Virus record (IMG/VR): IMGVR_UViG_3300023109_000093
Coordinates: 1 to 28,303 of that record
Strand: one strand, 5' to 3'
Length of the DNA stretch: 28,303 nt
DNA from: a virus
Shown here: in pieces, positions 15,872 to 22,066 of the stretch
How the letters are laid out: each line of letters opens with the position of its first letter
How positions within the stretch are numbered: the first letter of the stretch is position 1
Program-made: the position numbers and the translations under genes
Notes under the pieces: generated by a model
Told to the model about the DNA's origin: nothing
The model's input: only the letters and a program-made list of their open reading frames with translations
The model's database searches: none

Positions 15872-15900
15872 ATAATAAGAAATAATTTTTTAATATCCAA
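15872..15900 (-). promoter_or_regulatory. Candidate promoter TTGGAT-17-TATTAT upstream of uvdE
   Basis: Minus-strand TTGGAT (15895-15900) and TATTAT (15872-15877), spacer 17 nt, one mismatch to TATAAT. The -10 sits in a perfect 14-nt palindrome at 15865-15878. The uvdE ATG follows 11 nt after the -10 box, predicting a leader of about 4 nt. Confidence 0.6.
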
Positions 15901-15902
15901 AT

Positions 15903-16565
15903 TTAAGAATAAGATTGTAATAATCTTAATACTTCGTTTAGTGCTGAATGTCGATGATTATCCTTTAAAGTAACAGCATGAACAAATTTTGAATCTTTTA
16001 CTTTAGGAACATCATGTATAGCTGAGTCATTACCAAATTTTAAATCTATTTGTTGTGGGTCGCCTGTTAATATCATAGTTGAGTTTTTACCTAATCTACC
16101 TAATACCATTCCTAGTTGTTGTTTAGTTAAATTTTGAAACTCATCTATAATCACACAAGCATTTTCAAATGTCCTGCCTCTAAAATGGGATAACGATACT
16201 AACTCAATATTTTCATCATTTTCCATTTTTTCAAGTATAGCTGGTTTATTATATACTTTTCTCATATTAGAACGAATTGGTACTAACCAAGGTTCCATTT
16301 TTTCATTTAATGATCCAGGTAAATAACCATTATCCTCATTTGATACAGTTGGTCTAGTAATAATAATTTGATTAACACTTCTTTTAAAAAACATATCCAA
16401 TGCAACCTGTACTGCTAATAAGGTTTTTCCACTTCCGGCCTTACCTATAATAAAATTGTAAGGATGGTGTAATATCTCAGCTTTAGCTAATTTTTGTTCA
16501 TCTGATAATGTAATATTAAATTTTATGTTTCCTTTCGGAGGATTTTTGTCTTTATTATCTGGCAT
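15903..16565 (-). CDS. phoH: PhoH-like ATPase
   Basis: A 220-aa P-loop ATPase. Walker A GKAGSGKT spans residues 41-48, Walker B is VIIDEFQN with Asp141 and Glu142, followed by LTGDPQQIDL (166-175) and a C-terminal Arg-rich DNHRHSALNEVL helix. PhoH is common in phages of marine and freshwater bacteria; family members are RNA-related helicase or ATPase proteins and the phage role is unsettled. There is no N-terminal PIN domain, so this is the short type. It shares its start with the lipoprotein gene end by 1 nt. It ends the folE-to-phoH operon, and its last codons are followed by the uvdE promoter. Confidence 0.92.
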   Translation of the reverse strand: MPDNKDKNPPKGNIKFNITLSDEQKLAKAEILHHPYNFIIGKAGSGKTLLAVQVALDMFFKRSVNQIIITRPTVSNEDNGYLPGSLNEKMEPWLVPIRSNMRKVYNKPAILEKMENDENIELVSLSHFRGRTFENACVIIDEFQNLTKQQLGMVLGRLGKNSTMILTGDPQQIDLKFGNDSAIHDVPKVKDSKFVHAVTLKDNHRHSALNEVLRLLQSYS

Positions 16566-17203
16566 TATATATTTTTTATTTTAATCGTTATATCGTGAGG
16601 AGCTGGTTCATCTCCTCCAAAATATGGCCAAAGTGCAAACTTACGACCGGTCCAATTTGAACAATATCTTGGCATTGTGTCACAAATTCCATCTATACAT
16701 ACTATATAGGTTTCATTTGAGAATGACATCTCAATATTTATAATGTTATTAATAGTAATCGTACTAATTGATTGAAACAAAAAATTGCCATCATTGCGAT
16801 TATATGATAATAATTCTAATCCGTTATTATATCTCCATCCAATTCGATGAGATGATGTTGAGTGATGATTTCCGCAATCTGAAAATCCTATTAATTTATT
16901 AACATCTAATTGATTTAATGGGTTCTGCGTTTCGTATATAGCTGAGCTATCAAAAATAACTTGCCATTGCCATGAATTTTCTTTATTATCATTGCCATAT
17001 AATTTATCTAGTTTACCATTTGAATAATGACTTCCTTGATCGATAATATATGTTTTAAATCCATTTTCGTCTATTTTTTTACATGACGTAAATAAAAAAT
17101 ATAAAGACATTATTAGGATGTAATAAATAAATGCTACAACAGTTGCTTGCCCCTTTGGCATTTTAGACTTTATAACATTTTTATCTTTTTTTATTTTTAA
17201 CAT
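16565..17203 (-). CDS. Probable membrane-anchored lipoprotein
   Basis: A 212-aa protein. Residues 1-14 are lysine-rich, 20-40 form a hydrophobic segment (AFIYYILIMSLYFLF) ending in TSC at Cys41, a loose lipobox of the kind tolerated in Bacteroidota, followed by Lys-Lys-Ile-Asp-Glu. The remaining 170 residues are soluble, beta-rich and aromatic (GWRYNNGLELLSYNRND) with further cysteines (CGNHH, IVCIDGIC, RYCSNW) that could pair. An alternative start at Met15 (position 17161) would still leave the membrane segment. It lies between groES and phoH, oddly among cytoplasmic genes. No family recognised. It could alter the cell envelope during infection. Confidence 0.55.
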   Translation of the reverse strand: MLKIKKDKNVIKSKMPKGQATVVAFIYYILIMSLYFLFTSCKKIDENGFKTYIIDQGSHYSNGKLDKLYGNDNKENSWQWQVIFDSSAIYETQNPLNQLDVNKLIGFSDCGNHHSTSSHRIGWRYNNGLELLSYNRNDGNFLFQSISTITINNIINIEMSFSNETYIVCIDGICDTMPRYCSNWTGRKFALWPYFGGDEPAPHDITIKIKNI

Positions 17204-17204
17204 A

Positions 17205-17501
17205 TTAGTTTGAAACCATGGATATTTCCATTTCTCTTACTAATATATATTCCGTACCATCAATTTTTACTTTCTTTTGTGCACCAGTATTATTTTTATG
17301 TATTAAAACAGTATCTCCTGGAGAGACCGACATTGGTATTCTATTTCCAGTTTGAGTAAATAATCCATTACCTACAGATATAACATCTGCATATATAAAT
17401 TCTCCGTCTATACCATCTACTAATATTATTCCACTTTCTGTTTTATCAGCTTTTTCTTGTTCTTTTATTAAAACTTGATCTCCAATTGGTTTCATTTTCA
17501 T
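17205..17501 (-). CDS. groES: GroES-type co-chaperonin (T4 gp31 analogue)
   Basis: A 98-aa co-chaperonin that should cap the host GroEL chamber; in T4 the gp31 analogue is needed to fold the major capsid protein. The order is right: MKPIGDQVLIKEQEKADKTESGIIL at the N-terminus with the mobile-loop region around TESGIIL, VISVGNGLF as the second strand and SPGDTVLIHKN as the third, then YILVREMEI at the end, matching cellular GroES in length. Only GroES is here; no GroEL lies in the window, so it must use the host ring. It follows the 43-aa ORF by 10 nt with an AAAGGAAAAG Shine-Dalgarno-like stretch. Confidence 0.9.
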   Translation of the reverse strand: MKMKPIGDQVLIKEQEKADKTESGIILVDGIDGEFIYADVISVGNGLFTQTGNRIPMSVSPGDTVLIHKNNTGAQKKVKIDGTEYILVREMEISMVSN

Positions 17502-17511
17502 AACTTTTCCT

Positions 17512-17643
17512 TTATTTTATGTTTTTTAATATACTTCGTAATTTATCTATCATTTCCTGAACTTCATCAGGATCCATTGTTATTGCACAACAAATATTAA
17601 CATTTTCTTCTATTTCATTTAGTAGTAATAATGCTTCATCCAT
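17512..17643 (-). CDS. 43-aa acidic ORF coupled to queE
   Basis: A 43-codon frame fills the gap between queE and groES. It reads from MDEALLLLNEIEENVNICC and ends IDKLRSILKNIK, giving an acidic N-terminal helix, a CysCys pair at residues 18-19 and a basic C-terminal helix. Its start codon shares one base with the queE stop (TAATG), and it ends just before groES with a 10-nt gap, so it is likely translated. No family recognised; a helical adaptor protein is conceivable. Confidence 0.6.
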   Translation of the reverse strand: MDEALLLLNEIEENVNICCAITMDPDEVQEMIDKLRSILKNIK

Positions 17644-18506
17644 TACACTCCTCTTTCTGTATCAAATGCTATAATGTGGTCTCTACCTGTCATATTATAT
17701 CCTTTTTCAGCACATAATTCAAATACTAAAGGATACATTTTTACTAATGTTTCTCTAGTATCACCAGCTGGCATTATAAATGTTTTATCTTTTGGAATAT
17801 CCATTTCAACTCTAAATGCTTCTATTTCTTCTAGATTTTCATCTGTGCCATCCCATACTGGTTTAAAATGGTAATCTTTATGGTATGCAATTGTTTTACT
17901 AATAGCTTCCTTATTTAATCTAAGTCTATTGTGAACTTTTATCATTCGCTCGTCGGCGATAGCCCCGTTAGGTGTAACAGCACCAAGTACAGGCACACTA
18001 TTACTAAATTTAGGACTAAGACTAATAAGATCCAAAGGATAGTCTGTTTCAAGAAAGTGAGAGCCTTCTGTTTCAATTGTAACCAAAATGTTTCTTTCAT
18101 TTGCAAAATGTGTTATTTCATTTACTAACGCAGGGTGCATTGTAGGTGATCCACCTGTTAACATCATTTCTTTTACATGAGGATTATCATCATATATTTT
18201 AATAATGTCATTAAATGTAAATGTGCCTTTTTCTGGGTGTATACTTGTATACCAAGAATCACACCAACCACCTTCCCCAAAATAACATCTATGAGTACAG
18301 CCTGTTGTTCTAACTGCAATAGTTGGTCTACCAAATCTAGAACCTTCTGATTGTACACATCTATATACTTCTAAAACTGGTAATACTTTATTATAATCTT
18401 CTATTCTTTTTAATCTACTTTGTATCTTTCTTTTAGAAGATCCAATTTCTCGTTGATATACTGTTTTGCCTCCATTAGGAGATTCATATATTAGGTTATT
18501 CTCCAT
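17643..18506 (-). CDS. queE: QueE, 7-carboxy-7-deazaguanine synthase
   Basis: Radical-SAM enzyme converting 6-carboxytetrahydropterin (QueD product) to 7-carboxy-7-deazaguanine. The N-terminus NLIYESPNGGKTVYQRE is followed by RFGRPTIAVRTTGCTHRCYF, with the cluster cysteines at 70, 74 and 82, spaced C-x3-C-x7-C, wider than the canonical C-x3-C-x2-C but seen as a variable loop in QueE proteins. Then MLTGGSPTMHP and TIETEGS (SAM-binding strands) and DLISLSPKFSNS. I chose the start at 18506 (MENNLIYESP), overlapping queD by 11 nt; the longer start at 18533 would overlap by 38. The patch 17941-18000 is 53% G+C, unlike the flanking sequence. The stop is shared (TAATG) with the 43-aa ORF. Confidence 0.9.
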   Translation of the reverse strand: MENNLIYESPNGGKTVYQREIGSSKRKIQSRLKRIEDYNKVLPVLEVYRCVQSEGSRFGRPTIAVRTTGCTHRCYFGEGGWCDSWYTSIHPEKGTFTFNDIIKIYDDNPHVKEMMLTGGSPTMHPALVNEITHFANERNILVTIETEGSHFLETDYPLDLISLSPKFSNSVPVLGAVTPNGAIADERMIKVHNRLRLNKEAISKTIAYHKDYHFKPVWDGTDENLEEIEAFRVEMDIPKDKTFIMPAGDTRETLVKMYPLVFELCAEKGYNMTGRDHIIAFDTERGV

Positions 18507-18963
18507 ATATAGCTGTATTTTTTTTATTTTCAAAAAATTCTACTCGAGCTATTTTTACTCTATCTGTAGTTTCTTCTTTTACAAAATCATTTAATTTATT
18601 AAATATATATTCTGCAAACTTCTCTGCTCCGGTTGGACCTTTCATCACTCTTAACTGAATAAGACCTTCATCTTGCATTTTTAAAAATGTTTCTAAGTAT
18701 GGATCATCTTCTGCTATTATTGTAGTATGATCAAACATATAGTCCATCCATTCTTTTGCAGACATTCCATCAATTTTTGTTTTAGACCGTTTCATTCCTC
18801 CAAAATCCCATACCCAATTTCTATGATCTAGTTCTCCTTCGAAGGTTACTTTAAATTCGATCGCATACCCATGTAAAAATCTGCAGTGTGTTTCAATAGC
18901 TCCAAATTGACGAAACACTGTACTAAATCCGTCAAATATTTTTGTTGATTTAAATTTATTCAT
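18496..18963 (-). CDS. queD: QueD-family 6-carboxytetrahydropterin synthase, atypical metal site
   Basis: A 155-aa PTPS/QueD-fold enzyme, which would turn dihydroneopterin triphosphate (FolE product) into 6-carboxytetrahydropterin. Motifs: THCRFLHGYAIEFKVTF (residues 25-41), the catalytic-type Cys27, NWVWDFG (~49-55), DHTTIIAEDDP, GPTGAEKFAEYIF and the C-terminal VEFFEN strand. The zinc triad is unusual: the usual HGH is HGY (His31, Tyr33), and the first His is not in the AAH context, although His26 precedes the Cys. This HGY variant I have seen in some phage and alphaproteobacterial QueD-like proteins. Between folE (1-nt overlap) and queE. Confidence 0.85.
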   Translation of the reverse strand: MNKFKSTKIFDGFSTVFRQFGAIETHCRFLHGYAIEFKVTFEGELDHRNWVWDFGGMKRSKTKIDGMSAKEWMDYMFDHTTIIAEDDPYLETFLKMQDEGLIQLRVMKGPTGAEKFAEYIFNKLNDFVKEETTDRVKIARVEFFENKKNTAIYGE

Positions 18964-19622
18964 TAATATCCTTTTACAAATTCATAAAATTCAGCTCTTG
19001 TCGAAGTATCATTCTTAAATGCTCCGGTAAGCTTACTTGTTTTCATTGATGCTCCTCCATGTTTAACTCCTCTACATGATACACAATTATGAGTAGCATC
19101 TATCATTACTGCTACGCCATTATTATCATTAATAATAGTATTAATTGAATTATGAATAGCAACTGTTAATTGTTCTTGTATAGCACCTCTTCTTCCAAAA
19201 TGTTCTACTAATCTATTCAATTTACTTAATCCTATTACTTTACTATCTTTTCCTGGAATATAAGCTACATGAACTTTACCCATAATAGTTTGATGATGAT
19301 GCGAACACATTGACGTCAATGGAATACCGCCTTCGAATACCATACCATCATACCCATCAGATGGAAATGCTGTAATATCTGGTGATCCTTCATATCTACC
19401 AGCCCATAAATCATTAACATATGCTTTTGCTACTCGGTGTGGGGTATTATCTGAATTTGGATCATTTCGCCAATCACATTTAAGTGCATCTAAAAAGTGA
19501 CCAAAATGTCTTGCTGCTAATTGTATCATATCATTTTTTTGGTAATCGTCTAATGGGCCGCCTGGTGCAACCCCGTTAGCAAAACCTTCTTTTACTAGTT
19601 CAATCGTTTTCTTTGTTGTCAT
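18963..19622 (-). CDS. folE: GTP cyclohydrolase I (FolE)
   Basis: Makes dihydroneopterin triphosphate from GTP, the first step toward 7-deazaguanine (and also folate). The zinc-binding motif SMCSHHHQTIMGKVHVAY has Cys106 and His109; Cys180 in THNCVSCRGVKH is the third ligand. GLSKLNRLVEHFGRR (131-145) and QLTVAIHNSI match the family; the C-terminal half is well conserved at 219 aa, the normal size. The presence with queD, queE and dpdA, rather than folate genes, argues for the DNA modification route. It overlaps the upstream 107-aa gene by 23 nt and shares its stop with the queD start. Confidence 0.95.
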   Translation of the reverse strand: MTTKKTIELVKEGFANGVAPGGPLDDYQKNDMIQLAARHFGHFLDALKCDWRNDPNSDNTPHRVAKAYVNDLWAGRYEGSPDITAFPSDGYDGMVFEGGIPLTSMCSHHHQTIMGKVHVAYIPGKDSKVIGLSKLNRLVEHFGRRGAIQEQLTVAIHNSINTIINDNNGVAVMIDATHNCVSCRGVKHGGASMKTSKLTGAFKNDTSTRAEFYEFVKGY

Positions 19623-19923
19623 GATTATATTTTAAATCTTTTAATAATTTTGCAATTGATTTTACAGTTTCTAAGTTAACTTTTAACCACTTTTTATATT
19701 TTTTTTTCTGAGATATTAGTTGACTGCATTTTTCATATTCTTCTAAATGCTCCCCAACTTCAATTAAATATGATAAAAAGTCATAGATGGTTTTTTTATA
19801 TTGAATCATAACAGCATCATTTAACATATGAAGATCTGTTCCGTCTTTTTCTGCTACAATCGATACACATCGATTAAACATATTTTTATCTACATCAGAT
19901 GGATTTAAGAAATTAAAACTCAT
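19600..19923 (-). CDS. Helical protein, first gene of the folE-queD-queE operon
   Basis: A 107-aa helical protein with an acidic N-terminal half and very lysine-rich C-terminal half (SQKKKYKKWLKVNLETVKSIAKLLKDLKYNHDNKEN). It has two cysteines and no recognised domain. The strong helical pattern in residues 40-100 could form a coiled coil. It is the first reading frame behind the promoter at 19936-19964, with ATG 12 nt from the -10 box, and overlaps folE by 23 nt, so it may couple to FolE synthesis. No family recognised. Confidence 0.6.
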   Translation of the reverse strand: MSFNFLNPSDVDKNMFNRCVSIVAEKDGTDLHMLNDAVMIQYKKTIYDFLSYLIEVGEHLEEYEKCSQLISQKKKYKKWLKVNLETVKSIAKLLKDLKYNHDNKEND

Positions 19924-19935
19924 TCTTTTTATTTT

Positions 19936-19964
19936 ATTATAATAAAATTATATTAATTATCCAA
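19936..19964 (-). promoter_or_regulatory. Candidate promoter TTGGAT-17-TATAAT for the 7-deazaguanine operon
   Basis: Minus-strand TTGGAT (19959-19964) and TATAAT (19936-19941) with a 17-nt spacer, an exact match. The -10 box lies in a perfect 18-nt palindrome (19931-19948). The next ATG is 12 nt away, giving a predicted leader of about 5 nt. The downstream genes are the 107-aa ORF, folE, queD, queE, groES, the lipoprotein and phoH. Confidence 0.7.
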
Positions 19965-19965
19965 A

Positions 19966-20124
19966 TTAATATGGACAATGATAGCAGCCATTTGTGCAAC
20001 AATAACCACGTTTTAAATGATATTGTTTTGTCATTATCATCATCCCACCTTCCCAATAAAAATCTTGTAACGAGTTAATTTTTTCTTTGAGATCTAGTTC
20101 TGATATCCAGTCGTCTACTCTCAT
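19966..20124 (-). CDS. Tiny Cys-rich protein, DUF5522-like
   Basis: A 52-aa protein coupled to the ribonucleotide reductase gene: its start shares a base with the reductase stop (TAATG). The C-terminal half, YHLKRGYCCTNGCYHCPY, closely matches the DUF5522 pattern as I remember it (KRGYCC-xx-GC-xx-CPY, usually with RHC where this one has YHC). Four cysteines (42, 43, 47, 50) could bind zinc or an Fe-S cluster. The N-terminus is a short acidic helix. Function unknown; the link to a B12-dependent reductase is only by position. Confidence 0.75.
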   Translation of the reverse strand: MRVDDWISELDLKEKINSLQDFYWEGGMMIMTKQYHLKRGYCCTNGCYHCPY

Positions 20125-21983
20125 TATTGTATCTCACACGCTCCGCCGGCACACGCTAATTCTCCTGAAAGATCTGTATTGTCGTCTAATTCTACTATGT
20201 TAGCAATATCTACGTCGGTTAGTGTTTTCATTAATGAATCATATTCTTTTTTAGTGCAATCTTCAAATGGTGCTTGTTTATATGTTCCACCATTATAATT
20301 TAATACTGATAACCCATTATAATGTTTTCTATTGTTCCACATCCATTCCCCAGCTAATTCCCATTCATCATCTTTTAAAGATACAGTTGCTGATACGTTA
20401 TGTGTATTACTACCATTTCTATGACCTGGTGCTACCCATTCGGTTGCTATCTTTTTTATTCTTTCTAATAATGCAAACGGTGATTCGGTTCTCATTATTG
20501 CTCCATTAGGTGCTTTTTGTGGTACCGATATTACTGCAGTGTCATGTGGTCTAAAATATTCATCTTCAATTAGCTCAGGATGATTTTCTACTAAATATTT
20601 ATAAATTGATTCATTTTTTCCTACTCTGATTCTTCTAATATAGTAATCATTATGCCATGCATGAATTCCAGATGATGTTCCTAATGCTAATGAAGTAGTT
20701 CCTGCTGGTTTAACCGTGGTTGATCTAGCTGACTTATTTATACCTATTAGTTTTGCAACTCTAGAATTTTCTTTTTTAACTATATTAGCAGCCTTTGTCA
20801 TATCATAACCTAAAACTACACCAGATGCAATTCCTGTCATTGATACGCCAATAAGCGCATCTTTTTCTGTTGTCTCTTTCCAAATATTTCTTAAATAATG
20901 AAAATCAGTGTAACCAGCTTGTAGTGTACCTATAAATGCTGCGCCTTTTACTCTATTGTCATAATCTTCTTGAGATTCAATGTCTGAAGCATTTACCTCA
21001 CATAAGTTACAAAACTGAAAAGGTCTTAATGCTATTTCACAACAAGGATTTGTACCCCAGTCTTTATCGTTATTTAAATAAATGCCAGGTTCACCTGCTC
21101 CAGATAATTCTACACGTTTCCAAAGATCCATAAAAAATTGTTTAGTTACTTTATGTCTCATTAATACTGCTGAATTATTAGCTCTTCCTCTTTGTGGATT
21201 TGTTTCCCACCAATTTCCTGATTTACTTCCGATCATTGCTTCATCGTCTGCAGAAAACAAACTAATTAACGCAGCTCGTCTAATTCCTCCAGCTAATACA
21301 GCATCAGCTATATGACAAACAACATCATGTGTTTCTACGGTAGATAGGCTATCGCCATCTTCTTTGCCATCTAATATACCTGTAATCTTTAGTATACATT
21401 CTTTTAATGGTTGTGGACCTGGAGCTTTACCACCGGATGTAACTAATTGAGCTCCTTTAGGTCTAACATCAGAAAAATCAAATTCAATTCTTGAGCTTTT
21501 ACCATTCAAATAGGACTTCATTAGAACCTTAATAGCATCAGCCCAGCCTTCTATACTGTCACCGATTAAAAATCTTCTTGTTCTTTTTTGATATGGTTTA
21601 TTTACTGGTGGCAATTTGTCTACATGGTGTCGTTGAACTGAATATCCTACACCAGTACCGCCTAATAGTAAAAACATTATTTCACTAAATGAGTCAGTAT
21701 GATCAATTGGTAAATAAGCACAATTATATACACGATTAGGTGATATCTCAATTGGCTTTCCTCCAAATTGTAAAGATCTCATTGAAGGTAATATTTTTTT
21801 ATTATATACCATTTTATAAACATCATCAATTTCATCTTTTAAGTTTGGATATGTCTTTATATGCATATTCTTATTTCTTGTAACAAGCTCTTCCCAAGTT
21901 TCTCTTCTATTGAGTTCTGGCATATATTTTGCATATTTCATATGCACTGTAATATCTGATAAAATTTTATTTGAAATGTTCAT
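20124..21983 (-). CDS. nrdJ: Class II (adenosylcobalamin-dependent) ribonucleotide reductase
   Basis: A 619-aa reductase that makes deoxynucleotides using coenzyme B12, so it works with or without oxygen but needs host cobalamin. The active site matches Lactobacillus RTPR: Asn312, Cys314 and Glu316 in NPCCEI (compare N406, C408, E410), a partner Cys88 in NCAYLP and Cys325 eleven residues after the thiyl Cys, as C419 follows C408. The C-terminal redox pair Cys611 and Cys616 (CAGGACEIQ) keeps the RTPR 5-residue spacing. GGTGVGYSVQ at 108-117 is typical. No NrdB is present. GGAG before the start is a clear Shine-Dalgarno. The promoter is uncertain: a terminator at 22014-22039 separates it from gp41. 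Confidence 0.95.
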   Translation of the reverse strand: MNISNKILSDITVHMKYAKYMPELNRRETWEELVTRNKNMHIKTYPNLKDEIDDVYKMVYNKKILPSMRSLQFGGKPIEISPNRVYNCAYLPIDHTDSFSEIMFLLLGGTGVGYSVQRHHVDKLPPVNKPYQKRTRRFLIGDSIEGWADAIKVLMKSYLNGKSSRIEFDFSDVRPKGAQLVTSGGKAPGPQPLKECILKITGILDGKEDGDSLSTVETHDVVCHIADAVLAGGIRRAALISLFSADDEAMIGSKSGNWWETNPQRGRANNSAVLMRHKVTKQFFMDLWKRVELSGAGEPGIYLNNDKDWGTNPCCEIALRPFQFCNLCEVNASDIESQEDYDNRVKGAAFIGTLQAGYTDFHYLRNIWKETTEKDALIGVSMTGIASGVVLGYDMTKAANIVKKENSRVAKLIGINKSARSTTVKPAGTTSLALGTSSGIHAWHNDYYIRRIRVGKNESIYKYLVENHPELIEDEYFRPHDTAVISVPQKAPNGAIMRTESPFALLERIKKIATEWVAPGHRNGSNTHNVSATVSLKDDEWELAGEWMWNNRKHYNGLSVLNYNGGTYKQAPFEDCTKKEYDSLMKTLTDVDIANIVELDDNTDLSGELACAGGACEIQ

Positions 21984-22013
21984 TTATGTGACTCCGTTTT
22001 TTTTCTTTTTAGA

Positions 22014-22039
22014 CAAAAATAGACCCCTTATAGAGGTCT
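22014..22039 (-). terminator. Hairpin terminator after gp41
   Basis: On the minus strand an 8-bp stem (one C-A mismatch) with a 3-nt loop, 22021-22039, built from AGACC and GGTCT arms, is followed by ATTTTT (22020-22015). That is the standard layout of an intrinsic terminator for the helicase transcript. It is the only convincing hairpin plus T-run seen in the window. Confidence 0.7.
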
Positions 22040-22066
22040 AAGATTAATTTAATATAAATATAAATA

